Below are positions 10,086 through 19,688 of a stretch of 64,000 bases of DNA, in pieces. The notes beneath the pieces were generated by a model, which saw only the letters and a program-made list of their open reading frames with translations, was not told where the DNA came from and ran no database searches. Every line of letters starts with the position of its first letter. Position 1 is the stretch's first letter. A program made the position numbers and the translations under genes. The stretch is from an uncultured Pelagibacteraceae bacterium (GTDB lineage Bacteria; Pseudomonadota; Alphaproteobacteria; Pelagibacterales; Pelagibacteraceae). Location: the NCBI GenBank assembly GCA_902569055.1, contig CACFSU010000001.1, positions 20,001 through 84,000 of the forward strand, written 5' to 3'.

Positions 10086-12632
10086 ATGTTTAATCCTTTA
10101 AACTTTATTTCTAAATTTATTAAGTCTAGTAATCAAAAAGAGCTAGACAGGATTTGTAAAATTGTAAGACAAATCAATCTTTTAGAGAAAAATATAAAAG
10201 AATTAAAAGATGAAGATTTTCCAAAAAAGACAAATAAATTAAAAGACAAAATTCTAAGTGGTCAATCGCTAGACCAGATCCTTCCTGAGGCTTTTGCGCT
10301 TGTAAGAGAAGCGGCAAGTCGAACTAGAAACGAACGTCATTATGATGTTCAACTCATAGGTGGAATTGTCTTACATGAAAATAAAATTGCAGAGATGAGA
10401 ACAGGTGAAGGAAAAACTTTAACAATTGTATTATCAGCTTATTTGAACGCTCTAGAAGAAAAAGGGGTGCATGTTGTAACTGTAAATGATTATCTTGCAA
10501 AAAGAGACTCTCAAGATATGGGTCTAATTTATAACTTCCTAGGCTTAACCTCAGGTTTTATCAATAACGATCAAAATGATTTTGAAAGGAAGAAAAATTA
10601 TAATTGTGACATAACTTACGCAACCAATAGCGAATTAGGTTTTGATTATCTTAGAGATAATATGAAATATTCTAAAGATAAAATGGTTCAAAGAGAGCAT
10701 CATTACTCAATTGTCGATGAAATTGACTCATGTTTAATTGATGAAGCGAGAACTCCTCTTGTAATATCTGGTGCTGCAGAAGATAAGTCTAATCAATATT
10801 TAGCTATAGACAAATTAGTTAAACAATTAAAAGATAATGACTATGAAATTGATGAAAAAGATAAAAATGTTATTCTTACAAATAATGGAATAAATAATGT
10901 AGAAAAAATATTTTCAAATGCTGGAATATTAAAAAATAATAATTTTTATGATCCAGAAAATTTAACTTTAGTTCATCATGTAAACCAAGCATTAAGAGCG
11001 AACCATTTATTTGAAAAAGGTAAAGATTATATTGTTAAAGAAGGAAGTTTAAAAATTATTGATGAATTAACTGGTAGAATTTTAGAAGGAAGAAGATTTG
11101 GAGATGGCCTTCATCAAGCATTAGAGGCTAAGGAAAAAATTGAAATTCAAGCAGAAAATCAGACATTGGCATCTATAACTTACCAAAATTATTTTAAACT
11201 TTATAAAAAAATTTCAGGTTGTACTGGAACAGCAGAAACCGAATCACAAGAATTTTATGAAATTTATAATCTTCCAGTCGTGGTTATACCTACTAATAAA
11301 CCTTTAATCCGTGAAGATAACAATGATCAAATTTTTAGGACTGAAGCAGAAAAAAATATTGCAATAATAAAGAAAATAAAAAATTGTCATGATAAAGGTC
11401 AGCCACTTCTAGTATTTACTTCTAGCATTAATAAATCTGAAATTTATTCAAAGTTACTAAAAATAGAAAAAATTAAACATGTGGTTCTAAATGCAAAAAA
11501 TCACGAAAATGAAGCTGAAATAATTGCAAACGCAGGCAAGGAAGGTTCTATAATTATTACAACAAGCATATCTGGTCGAGGTGTAGACATACAATTGGGT
11601 GGAAAAAAAGGATCAATTCCAGAAGAAAAATTAAAAAAAGATAAAGAAAAAATAAAGTCTATTGGAGGACTTTACGTAATTGGAACTGAAAGAATGGAAT
11701 CTAGAAGAGTTGATAATCAGGCAAGAGGTAGATCTGGAAGACAAGGCGATGAAGGATCTTCTATATTTTATGTTAGTCTTGAAGATGATTTGATGAGAAT
11801 ATTTGGATCTGATTCAATGAATAACATGCTTCAAAAACTTGGTTTAAAAGATGGTGAAAGTATTGATCATCCTTGGATTAATAAAGCTTTAGAAAGAGCT
11901 CAACAAAAAGTTGAAGCAAGAAACTTTGACATAAGGAAAACACTTATCAAATTTGATAATGTTTTAAATGATCAAAGACATGTAATTTTTAATCAGAGAA
12001 ACGCTACTATGAATAGTGAAGAAATCTTTAACTATTCAGAAACTTTTTTAAATGAAATTATTGAAAATTTAATAAAATTAAAAATTCAAAAAATATCAAA
12101 TCCCAAAAGTAATGAGTTTGACAATAAGATTAAGATTTTAATGGGTAAAAAAATAAATGATAATCAATTAAAAGAATTTGCCGCTTTAACTGACAATAAT
12201 TTAAGACAAAAAATTTCTGATCATTTCAATATTAATAGAAATGAAAGAATTAAAATTTTAGGAGAAGCACAATCTAAAGAAATAGAAAAAAGTATTTTAT
12301 TACAGTCTATTGATTTAAACTGGAAATCACATATTCAATATCTAGAGCAATTAAGGCAAGCAGTTGGTCTGAGATCATATGGTCAAAGAGATCCTTTAAT
12401 TGAATACAAAAAAGAAGCTTTTGATTTGTTTTCAAACTTACTAAATAAATTAAAAATAGATTACATTACCATCTTAATGAATTTAAAAGTAGTAGAACAG
12501 CCAGAAGTATTGGAACAGCCTAGACAAGAAAAAAAAATTAATCCCAAAATACCTGAAAAAAAAATGAGAAGAAATGAACCTTGTTTTTGTGGTTCAGGAA
12601 AGAAATATAAACATTGCTGTGGTGCTTTATAA
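10086..12632 (+). CDS. secA: Preprotein translocase ATPase SecA
   Basis: Motor of Sec-dependent protein export that pushes unfolded preproteins through SecYEG. Walker A lies at about 107-111 (GEGKT), the DEAD-type motif region contains IVDEIDSCLIDEARTPL, and the second RecA domain has GRGVDIQLGG and ARGRSGRQGDEGSS. The C-terminal metal-binding tail has C833, C835, C844 and C845, a CxCx8CC version of the SecB-binding zinc site. At 848 aa it is compact. Its stop overlaps accA by 6 nt. Confidence 0.98.
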   Translation: MFNPLNFISKFIKSSNQKELDRICKIVRQINLLEKNIKELKDEDFPKKTNKLKDKILSGQSLDQILPEAFALVREAASRTRNERHYDVQLIGGIVLHENKIAEMRTGEGKTLTIVLSAYLNALEEKGVHVVTVNDYLAKRDSQDMGLIYNFLGLTSGFINNDQNDFERKKNYNCDITYATNSELGFDYLRDNMKYSKDKMVQREHHYSIVDEIDSCLIDEARTPLVISGAAEDKSNQYLAIDKLVKQLKDNDYEIDEKDKNVILTNNGINNVEKIFSNAGILKNNNFYDPENLTLVHHVNQALRANHLFEKGKDYIVKEGSLKIIDELTGRILEGRRFGDGLHQALEAKEKIEIQAENQTLASITYQNYFKLYKKISGCTGTAETESQEFYEIYNLPVVVIPTNKPLIREDNNDQIFRTEAEKNIAIIKKIKNCHDKGQPLLVFTSSINKSEIYSKLLKIEKIKHVVLNAKNHENEAEIIANAGKEGSIIITTSISGRGVDIQLGGKKGSIPEEKLKKDKEKIKSIGGLYVIGTERMESRRVDNQARGRSGRQGDEGSSIFYVSLEDDLMRIFGSDSMNNMLQKLGLKDGESIDHPWINKALERAQQKVEARNFDIRKTLIKFDNVLNDQRHVIFNQRNATMNSEEIFNYSETFLNEIIENLIKLKIQKISNPKSNEFDNKIKILMGKKINDNQLKEFAALTDNNLRQKISDHFNINRNERIKILGEAQSKEIEKSILLQSIDLNWKSHIQYLEQLRQAVGLRSYGQRDPLIEYKKEAFDLFSNLLNKLKIDYITILMNLKVVEQPEVLEQPRQEKKINPKIPEKKMRRNEPCFCGSGKKYKHCCGAL

Positions 12633-13724
12633 AAACAAAGATAATAATATAGCAGATAATATAAGAATTCCTGTTAAGAAATATATATTTTCTTTTTTCT
12701 TAATAAATTCATTAAAATAATTTTTCTTAACTTCTAATGTACTTAAATTTTCAGGATTACTGATTAAAGCTTCGCCTCTACCTATTTTTAAAAACTTATT
12801 TTTTCTTTGATTTAAAATTTCCTCTGAAGACATTTCTTTAAATAAATTTAAATTGTTTGAAATAGACTCTCTCACTTGATTTAATATAAAATTTTTATCT
12901 CTATGGGCTCCCCCTAAAGGTTCAGAAATTATTTCATCAATAACTTTTAGTTTTAAAAGATCTTTTGCAGATAATTTCATTGCTTTCGCGGCATCTAACA
13001 TTTTTTTTGGATCCCTCCATAAAATGGTAGCACATCCCTCTGGGGAAATTACAGAATAAATAGCATTTTCTAACATTATGACTTTACTGGAAGATGCTAG
13101 TGCAATTGCTCCACCTGATCCTCCTTCCCCTATAACAATTGCTAAAGTAGGAACTTTTAATTTCATGCAACACTCTATTGATTTTGCAATTGCTTCCGCT
13201 TGGCCTCTTTCTTCTGCACCAACTCCTGGATACGCCCCAGGCGTATCAATAAATGAGATTATTGGAATATTAAATTTGTCCGCTAATTCCATCAAACGAA
13301 TTGTTTTTCTATATCCCTCTGGCCTCATCATTCCAAAATTTCTTTCTATTCTTGTTTCAAGATTATCTCCTTTCTCTTGGCCTATAATCAAAACTGCCTC
13401 GCCATTAAATTTTGCAAAGCCAGTAATTACAGATTTGTCCTCTCCATAAAATCTATCACCTGCTAAAGAAATAAAATCCTCAAACAAATTATCGATAAAA
13501 AATTTTGACTTGGGTCTATCTTCATGTCTCGCAACCATTGTAATTTGCCAAGGATCTAAATTTGAATAAATATCTTTTAATTTTTTATCTAATTCTATCT
13601 GTGTTTTTGAAATTTTATCTGTATCAACTTGAGATAGGCCTTCTTCGTTATAAGGATCCTTTAATTTTTCCAATTCTTTTTCAATATTTTTAATATCAGA
13701 CTCAAAGTTAAGATAATTTTTCAT
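12627..13724 (-). CDS. accA: Acetyl-CoA carboxylase carboxyltransferase subunit alpha, with C-terminal membrane helix
   Basis: Alpha half of the carboxyltransferase that makes malonyl-CoA; the partner AccD is at 34.6 kb. The crotonase-fold core is intact, with a Gly-rich oxyanion motif (GEGGSGGAIALASS) and IDTPGAYPGVGAEERGQ. The protein has 365 aa against about 320 for typical AccA. The extra C-terminal part holds a hydrophobic stretch of about 19 residues (347-365) that ends the protein, as in a tail anchor. It is divergent from the glycine-riboswitch/glcB unit. Confidence 0.95.
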   Translation of the reverse strand: MKNYLNFESDIKNIEKELEKLKDPYNEEGLSQVDTDKISKTQIELDKKLKDIYSNLDPWQITMVARHEDRPKSKFFIDNLFEDFISLAGDRFYGEDKSVITGFAKFNGEAVLIIGQEKGDNLETRIERNFGMMRPEGYRKTIRLMELADKFNIPIISFIDTPGAYPGVGAEERGQAEAIAKSIECCMKLKVPTLAIVIGEGGSGGAIALASSSKVIMLENAIYSVISPEGCATILWRDPKKMLDAAKAMKLSAKDLLKLKVIDEIISEPLGGAHRDKNFILNQVRESISNNLNLFKEMSSEEILNQRKNKFLKIGRGEALISNPENLSTLEVKKNYFNEFIKKKENIYFLTGILILSAILLSLFL

Positions 13725-13785
13725 AATGTTTAGAATAATACCTAGAAGATAAAAAAGGCAATAAAATGTTTACAAATTTTATCAT

Positions 13786-13813
13786 TTGACTTAATAATTT
13801 TTAGAAGTAAATT
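13786..13813 (+). promoter_or_regulatory. Probable promoter of the riboswitch-glcB transcript
   Basis: TTGACT (13786-13791) and TAAATT (13808-13813) are 16 nt apart. This places the start near 13820, just before the first aptamer helix. Boxes are seen; activity is inferred. Confidence 0.45.
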
Positions 13814-13819
13814 TCTTTT

Positions 13820-13975
13820 ATTGAGGAGACTAAATATTAAACACCAAAAGAGCAACCACACCGGAAACTCTCAGGTATCAAGAACCGATAGGTCATAACA
13901 CTCAGTAAAGGGAATTATTTCCGCCAAAAGAGTAAAGCTCTTAGGCAAAAATACAGATTGGGGTAAATTAAGTAA
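13820..13975 (+). ncRNA. Tandem glycine riboswitch controlling glcB
   Basis: Two glycine-aptamer cores occur in series. The first has GAGGAGACT, CACC, GAGCAA and AAACTCTCAGGTAT (about 13823-13880). The second has ACTCAG, CCGCCAAAAGAG, GCTCTTAGGCAAA and ends near ATACAGATTGGGG (about 13899-13972). The element ends about 7 nt before the glcB ATG and no terminator hairpin is seen, so control is probably of translation. In SAR11, a glycine riboswitch before malate synthase has been described and tied to glycine/serine auxotrophy; this fits. Confidence 0.92.
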
Positions 13976-13981
13976 AGTGAT

Positions 13982-16141
13982 ATGAAAGAAGAATATGTTA
14001 ATATTAATAATCTAAAAGTTTCTAAGAAAATTTTAGAATTTGTTAATAATGAGTTATTAACCGGAACTGAGATATCTTCAGAAAATTTTTGGAATTATTT
14101 TGATAAAACTGTACATGAACTTGCTCCAAAAAATAAAGAATTATTAAAAATAAGAGAAGACCTACAAAAAAAAATTGACAAATGGCACATCGAAAATAAA
14201 GGCAACAAACTTAAACTAGAAAATTATAAAAAATTTTTAAAGGAAATAGGCTATCTAAAAAATATAGGTTCTGATTTTAAAATTGAAACATCTAATATAG
14301 ATGATGAAATATCAAATATTGCCGGTCCTCAATTAGTAGTTCCTATAATGAATGCTAGGTACGCCCTTAATGCTGCAAATGCTAGATGGGTAAGTTTGTA
14401 TGATAGTTTATATGGAACAGATATAATTGAGTCAGAAGAAGGTGGAAGTGAAAGATACGATCCTAATCGTGGACAAGAAGTGATTAAATATGTGAGAGAA
14501 TTTTTTGATAAATTTATTCCAATTAACGGAACTAGTTGGAAAAATATAGCAAGTTTAAAGGTAGTTAATAAAGACTTATTAATTTTAAAAGGAGATACAG
14601 AATATAAATTAAAAGATACAGGTAAATTCATAGGGCATAGAGGTGATGCAAATAAACCCGAGGCTATTGTATTAAAAAATAATAAACTTCACTTTGAAAT
14701 TATAATTAATCCTAGAGCTTTTAGTGCTGCTCATGATATCGCTGGAATTAGTGATGTGATTGCTGAATCTGCTATCTCAACTATTTGTGATAACGAAGAT
14801 AGTGTCGCGGCAGTTGATGCTGAAGATAAAGTTAATTGTTATAAAAATTGGCTTGGATTAATGAAAGGTGATCTTAAAGTCCAATTTGAAAAAAAAGGTA
14901 AAATATTAGAAAGAAAACTAAATCCTGACAGAAGTTATATTTCGAGAGAAGGAAAAGGACTAAAACTACGTGGTAGAAGCTTGCTCCTAATTAGAAATGT
15001 AGGTCATCTAATGACAAACTCATCTATCCTTTTAAAAGATGGAAGTGAAGTACCTGAAGGAATTATGGATGCATTTATAACTACAGCTGCTGCTCTACAC
15101 GATCTTAAAAGAAAAAAAAATTCCAAAAGTGGTTCAATTTATATAGTTAAACCAAAAATGCACGGACCAGATGAAACAGCTTTTACAGATTTAATTTTTA
15201 CAAAAGTTGAGGAAGCTTTAGGTTTAGAAAAGTATACTTGTAAAATTGGTATTATGGACGAAGAAAGAAGAACCTCTGCAAATTTAAAAGAATGTATTAG
15301 ATCGCTTAAAAATAGAGTTTTCTTTATCAATACTGGTTTTCTTGATCGTACTGGAGATGAAATGCATACATCAATGGAAGCTGGTCCTATGATTAAAAAA
15401 GGTGATATGAAGTCTTCAAAATGGATTTCAGCATATGAAAACAATAATGTAGATATAGGTTTAAATTGTGGTTTTTCTGGTAAAGCACAAATTGGTAAAG
15501 GTATGTGGGCCGCTCCAGATATGATGAAACAAATGATGATTGAAAAAGTTGGACATTTAAAAGCTGGTGCTAATTGTGCATGGGTACCTTCGCCTACGGC
15601 AGCATCTTTACATGCACTTCATTACCATCAAATAGATATATTCAATGAACAAAAAAAAATTTTAAATCGAGAAAAAGCTAAATTAGATGATCTTTTGACC
15701 ATGCCAATAGCTGATAGAACTAATTGGTCTGTAGATGAAATAAATTCCGAAATTTCGAATTCTGCTCAAACTATTTTGGGCTATGTTGTAAGATGGATTG
15801 ATCAAGGAATAGGTTGTTCAAAAGTTCCTGATATAAACAATATTGGATTAATGGAAGACAGGGCAACACTAAGAATTTCATCTCAACATATTGCAAATTG
15901 GATTTATCATGGAATAACTACAAAAATCCAAGTAACAGAAATTATGAAAGAAATGGCAAAAATAGTTGATGAACAAAATAAATCAGACAAAAATTATTCG
16001 AATATGAGTGATAATTTTGATAGCTCAATTGCTTTTCAAACTGCATGTGATTTAGTATTTACTGGAAAACAACAACCTTCAGGCTACACTGAACCTTTAT
16101 TACACTTAAATCGTTTAAAAAAAAAATATATTAAGAATTAG
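13982..16141 (+). CDS. glcB: Malate synthase G
   Basis: Condenses glyoxylate with acetyl-CoA to malate. At 719 aa with MSG-type blocks (LNAANARWVSLYDSLYGTD, GEDEDSVAAVDAED-like region, MHGPDETAFTD, GIMDEERRTS, NCGFSGKAQIGKGMW) it is the monomeric G isoform. The riboswitch ends just before the ATG at 13982, so glycine should set expression; glycine oxidation gives glyoxylate, the substrate. No isocitrate lyase is present in this window. The 3' end overlaps recR by 11 nt tail to tail. Confidence 0.96.
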   Translation: MKEEYVNINNLKVSKKILEFVNNELLTGTEISSENFWNYFDKTVHELAPKNKELLKIREDLQKKIDKWHIENKGNKLKLENYKKFLKEIGYLKNIGSDFKIETSNIDDEISNIAGPQLVVPIMNARYALNAANARWVSLYDSLYGTDIIESEEGGSERYDPNRGQEVIKYVREFFDKFIPINGTSWKNIASLKVVNKDLLILKGDTEYKLKDTGKFIGHRGDANKPEAIVLKNNKLHFEIIINPRAFSAAHDIAGISDVIAESAISTICDNEDSVAAVDAEDKVNCYKNWLGLMKGDLKVQFEKKGKILERKLNPDRSYISREGKGLKLRGRSLLLIRNVGHLMTNSSILLKDGSEVPEGIMDAFITTAAALHDLKRKKNSKSGSIYIVKPKMHGPDETAFTDLIFTKVEEALGLEKYTCKIGIMDEERRTSANLKECIRSLKNRVFFINTGFLDRTGDEMHTSMEAGPMIKKGDMKSSKWISAYENNNVDIGLNCGFSGKAQIGKGMWAAPDMMKQMMIEKVGHLKAGANCAWVPSPTAASLHALHYHQIDIFNEQKKILNREKAKLDDLLTMPIADRTNWSVDEINSEISNSAQTILGYVVRWIDQGIGCSKVPDINNIGLMEDRATLRISSQHIANWIYHGITTKIQVTEIMKEMAKIVDEQNKSDKNYSNMSDNFDSSIAFQTACDLVFTGKQQPSGYTEPLLHLNRLKKKYIKN

Positions 16142-16739
16142 ATTTTAAATTAGATCTATTTTTAAAAGCCGAAAATAATGTTCCATCATCTAAGCTTTCT
16201 ATTTCACCACCAATTGGTAATCCTTGAGCGAGTCTAGTAACTTTTATATTTAAATGCTTCAGACTATCCTGAATATAATATGCTGTAGTTTGTCCTTCAA
16301 CAGTTGCACTTGTTGCCAAAATAACTTCTTCTATTTGATTTTTACTAACTCTTTCAACCAAGGAACTGATGAGTAAATCCTCTTTTCTGTGACCTGCTGA
16401 AGCTATAGTCCCACCTAAAATATGATAGTAACCTTTGTAAATATTTGAATTTTCTATAGACCATTGATCTGCAATATCTTCTACGACACAAATCTTATTA
16501 TATTTTTCTTTAGTATTTTGACAATTCACACATCCTTCTGTATTAGATTTTAAAGTTCCACAAGAATTACATCGAATAACATTTTTATAAACTTGAGCCA
16601 AAATATTTATCATTGGCTTAATTAACTCGTCTCTATTATTAATTAATTTTAGAACTATTCTTTTTGCTGATTTTGGCCCTAATCCTGGCAGTTTAGAAAT
16701 TATCTTAATTAGTTCCTCAATTTCTGAAATATTTTGCAT
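16131..16739 (-). CDS. recR: Recombination mediator protein RecR
   Basis: RecFOR-pathway protein that helps load RecA at gaps. A helix-hairpin-helix region (LPGLGPKSAKRIVLK, about 16-30), a four-Cys zinc motif (CNSCGTLKSNTEGCVNCQ) and a C-terminal Toprim domain are present. Length 202 aa is standard. It forms the classic dnaX-ybaB-recR run, 3 nt after the YbaB gene. Confidence 0.96.
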   Translation of the reverse strand: MQNISEIEELIKIISKLPGLGPKSAKRIVLKLINNRDELIKPMINILAQVYKNVIRCNSCGTLKSNTEGCVNCQNTKEKYNKICVVEDIADQWSIENSNIYKGYYHILGGTIASAGHRKEDLLISSLVERVSKNQIEEVILATSATVEGQTTAYYIQDSLKHLNIKVTRLAQGLPIGGEIESLDDGTLFSAFKNRSNLKSNS

Positions 16740-16742
16740 TAA

Positions 16743-17060
16743 CTACAATGGCCACTTAAATCCGGGAATTCCAAATCCACCAGCTGTTTTAGAAATTTCT
16801 TCTGCTGTTTTTGATTTTAGTTGTATTTTCGCATTATTGTGAGCTGCAACTATTAAATCCTCTATTATTGATTTATCTTCTTTTAAAATTTCATCTGATA
16901 TTTCAATTCTTTGCATTTCTCCTTCTCCATCAAGAATAACTTTAACTGAATTTGACCCCGAAATTCCCTCAACTTTTAAATTTTTTATCTTTTTTTGACT
17001 CTCTTTCATTTTAGCCTCTAGCTCTTTGGCTTTATCTAAAATTTTAGAAAAATCTGTCAT
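16743..17060 (-). CDS. YbaB/EbfC family nucleoid-associated protein
   Basis: A 105-aa DNA-binding protein of the YbaB/EbfC family, expected to act as a dimer on the nucleoid. It has the N-terminal Lys/Glu-rich helix (LDKAKELEAKMKESQKKIK), a central beta segment (EGISGSNSVKVILDGEGEM) and a glycine-rich C-terminus (AGGFGIPGFKWP). Its ATG overlaps the dnaX stop by 4 nt, and recR follows; that position is diagnostic. Confidence 0.94.
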   Translation of the reverse strand: MTDFSKILDKAKELEAKMKESQKKIKNLKVEGISGSNSVKVILDGEGEMQRIEISDEILKEDKSIIEDLIVAAHNNAKIQLKSKTAEEISKTAGGFGIPGFKWPL

Positions 17061-18712
17061 CTCTGATCATCTTTTTTAATAGGTTTTACATCAATTAATT
17101 CTGCATCGGGAAAATGATCTAACATAATTTTATATAAATCAGATTTTTTTGCTTTTTCAATTAATTCTCTTTGATTATTTTTTTCTTTATCTTTAATGGA
17201 TATTTCACCTTTATTTTTACTAAAACTTATTATCCATCTTTCATTTGTCCATTCAAAAAGTTTTGTTGATAAATTTTTTACAAATTCCTTATCTAAATTA
17301 TCATTAAATGAAATTTCTATCCTTTGTTTTTCAAATCTAACGAGATTAAAATTATTTTCTAACTCATATTTTAATTTCATTTCTTTTTTTGAATTACAAA
17401 CTTTAATCAAATCTTTAAAAGAATTTATTAAAATTTTACTTTTTTCCTTAACTTCAATTTGTAATTCTGGTTTTGCTTTTATTTCCTGAGCAACGTTTTT
17501 AATTTGATCAATAGTTTCTGCTTGTTTTAATTTTGAGGCAGTTTCTATTTGATTGTTCATATTTTTTTTAGCTAGGCCATCAATATCTATTTCTTTTTTT
17601 GGTATAGAACCACTTAAATAAATTAGTCTCATTAAAAACATTTCAATTGATATATGTTGATTAGAAACAATATCTAATTCATTAAGTGTTTTAATTGTAA
17701 ATTGCCAAAATAAGATAAGAATATCATTTTCTATATTACTTGAAATTTCTTTAATTTGATTAAATTCCTGATCATTTAATAAAAAATTTGTACTTTCTAA
17801 AGTTAATGAATCTATGTTTTTAAAATAATAAAGAATTTCTAAAAAATCATTAATAAATATTTTAGGCTCGATACCTTGATTGTAAATCTTTCTATAAACT
17901 TCTATTACTTTATTTTCTTCTCCTTTCAAAATTAATTGAAAAAGATTTATTAGTTGCGACTTATCAAAATATCCAAAAATTTTTTGAGCAGAGTTTAAAT
18001 CAAGCTCTTGATTTTTGTCTATGCTTAATAAAGCTCTATCTAATAATGACAAAGCATCACGAACAGAGCCCTCAGAAATCTTTACTATTAATTTAAGTGC
18101 ATCATCAGAAACTTTACCATTTTCTTTATCCTTAATTTTTTTTATGAATTCAAACAGTTCTGAAGATTTAATTCTTGATAAATCAAATCTTTGACATCTT
18201 GAAACAACTGTAATTGGAATCTTTTTGATTTCCGTAGTAGCAAATATAAATTTTAGATATTCTGGAGGTTCCTCTAAGGTTTTTAATAAAGCATTAAAAG
18301 CTTGTTTACTAAGCATGTGAACTTCATCAATAATAAAAATTTTAAATTTGGAAGATGTTGGGCCGTATCTTGAAAATTCTATTAAATCTCTTACATCATC
18401 AACTCCTGTTTTACTGGCTGCGTCCATTTCTAGAACATCTATATGACTAGAATTTGTAATCGCTTCGCAATTTTCGCACGTATTTTCTTTACAAATGTTT
18501 CCTATTCCATTTAAACAATTTAAAGACTTTGCAACAATTCTAGCTATTGTAGTTTTGCCAACTCCTCTGATACCGGTAAATAAATAAGCATTTGGAACCT
18601 TATTCGCTTGAATTGAATTAATTATAGTCTCTGCAACAAACTCTTGACCTATAAGATCATCAAAAGTTTGCGGCCTATATTTCAAAGCAAGTACTTTAGA
18701 ATTTTTATTCAT
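17057..18712 (-). CDS. dnaX: DNA polymerase III subunit gamma/tau
   Basis: Clamp-loader ATPase of the replisome. Walker A is at about 47-55 (GIRGVGKTT), zinc cysteines are C66, C74, C79 and C82, followed by IIDEVHMLS and the SRC motif in VVSRCQRFD. At 551 aa it has the AAA+ and collar domains plus a shortened tau-like tail ending in LIDVKPIKK. Whether a shorter gamma form is made by frameshifting cannot be decided by eye. The SRP RNA gene lies directly upstream on the same strand. Confidence 0.96.
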   Translation of the reverse strand: MNKNSKVLALKYRPQTFDDLIGQEFVAETIINSIQANKVPNAYLFTGIRGVGKTTIARIVAKSLNCLNGIGNICKENTCENCEAITNSSHIDVLEMDAASKTGVDDVRDLIEFSRYGPTSSKFKIFIIDEVHMLSKQAFNALLKTLEEPPEYLKFIFATTEIKKIPITVVSRCQRFDLSRIKSSELFEFIKKIKDKENGKVSDDALKLIVKISEGSVRDALSLLDRALLSIDKNQELDLNSAQKIFGYFDKSQLINLFQLILKGEENKVIEVYRKIYNQGIEPKIFINDFLEILYYFKNIDSLTLESTNFLLNDQEFNQIKEISSNIENDILILFWQFTIKTLNELDIVSNQHISIEMFLMRLIYLSGSIPKKEIDIDGLAKKNMNNQIETASKLKQAETIDQIKNVAQEIKAKPELQIEVKEKSKILINSFKDLIKVCNSKKEMKLKYELENNFNLVRFEKQRIEISFNDNLDKEFVKNLSTKLFEWTNERWIISFSKNKGEISIKDKEKNNQRELIEKAKKSDLYKIMLDHFPDAELIDVKPIKKDDQR

Positions 18713-18722
18713 TATTTTTTTA

Positions 18723-18806
18723 GGAGACTAGAACCTGAAAAACTGTCTCTACGACTGCTTCCGTTAAGATCTGGTCGGGTTTAAGCAGCATCCACCTCTA
18801 GCCTCC
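18723..18806 (-). ncRNA. ffs: Signal recognition particle RNA (4.5S type)
   Basis: The reverse complement begins GGAGGCTAGAGG and ends with CTAGTCTCC, giving a pairing end helix. It contains the SRP RNA core: GACCAGATC, then AACGGAAGCAGTC, close to the conserved GGTCAGG...GGAAGCAGCC apical loop. Length of about 84 nt fits the bacterial small form that binds Ffh. Location just upstream of dnaX is common in alphaproteobacteria. Exact ends are estimated from the terminal helix. Confidence 0.88.
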
Positions 18807-18812
18807 AAAAGT

Positions 18813-18842
18813 ATTATAGCAGTAATGTTTTCTAATCTACAA
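18813..18842 (-). promoter_or_regulatory. SRP RNA promoter
   Basis: On the minus strand TTGTAG (18842-18837) and a perfect TATAAT (18818-18813) are 18 nt apart, and the RNA would start about 6 nt downstream at 18806. This is one of the clearest sigma-70 promoters in the window. Confidence 0.75.
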
Positions 18843-18849
18843 GAAAAGA

Positions 18850-19686
18850 TTAGGTTTTTTTTTCTCTTGCTGGATCGGCTTCAAATACACCTAGGACATG
18901 AAAATCTTCACAATGTAAACCCAGTTCTTCTAGTGACTTTTGTACTTTGAGATCCTCTATATGCCCATCCAAGTCACATAAAAAAAAGAAGGAATCAAAA
19001 GAATTTTTCTCTGGATAGCTTTGTAATTTTGTTAAATTTACTCCATTAATCGCAAATCCACCTAATGATTGATAAAGTGCGGCTGGTTTACTTTTAAGTT
19101 TAAATAAAAATGATGTGATATATTTTTTGTTACCAAGTTCAGGTTGATAAATTTTTTTACCCATTACCAAAAATCTAGTTAAATTACCTGACTCATTTTC
19201 AATATTTTTTATAATAGTTTCTAATCCATATGTTTTTGCACTTAATATTGATGCAATAGCTGCCTCATGTTTTTTTTTGTTTTTAGATATCATTTCAGCA
19301 GATCCCGCGGTATCCGTTCTAATATGTTCATTTAGATTATTTTCTTTTATAAATTTTGAACACTGGGACAACGCTTGAGCATGAGAATATACATCCTTTA
19401 TATCCTTCAATTCAGTTCCAGGTAGTCCTAACAAATTGTGTTCAATTTTTTGAAAATATTCTGCGTAAATATTTAACCTATATTTAAATATCAAATATTC
19501 TATTCCTATATTTCCTGTAATCCTATTAGACTCTGGTATAACTATTTTTGCATCTTCCTCTTTTAAAGCTTTCAAAAAACACTCATCGAATGTTTTACAA
19601 GGAATAATTTCTGACTTTGGATCTATTGATAATGATGCCAAATGAGAATACGCACCATAAGTTCCTTGAAAGTAAATTTTTTTCAT
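18850..19686 (-). CDS. pheA: Prephenate dehydratase
   Basis: Converts prephenate to phenylpyruvate in phenylalanine synthesis. The periplasmic-binding-like catalytic domain includes the TRF motif (170-172), and an ACT domain follows (about 190-275; LQSYPEK and FFFLCDLDGH) for phenylalanine feedback. At 278 aa it is a monofunctional PheA without chorismate mutase. It follows kdsB by 2 nt, a conserved alphaproteobacterial pair. Confidence 0.95.
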   Translation of the reverse strand: MKKIYFQGTYGAYSHLASLSIDPKSEIIPCKTFDECFLKALKEEDAKIVIPESNRITGNIGIEYLIFKYRLNIYAEYFQKIEHNLLGLPGTELKDIKDVYSHAQALSQCSKFIKENNLNEHIRTDTAGSAEMISKNKKKHEAAIASILSAKTYGLETIIKNIENESGNLTRFLVMGKKIYQPELGNKKYITSFLFKLKSKPAALYQSLGGFAINGVNLTKLQSYPEKNSFDSFFFLCDLDGHIEDLKVQKSLEELGLHCEDFHVLGVFEADPAREKKT

Positions 19687-19688
19687 AA

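Noticed and set aside
13078..13449. 123-aa open frame on the plus strand inside accA
   Set aside because: Antisense shadow of a conserved coding region; the minus-strand AccA motifs explain the sequence.
14329..15444. Two roughly 100-aa frames antisense to glcB
   Set aside because: Malate synthase motifs on the plus strand are continuous through this region.
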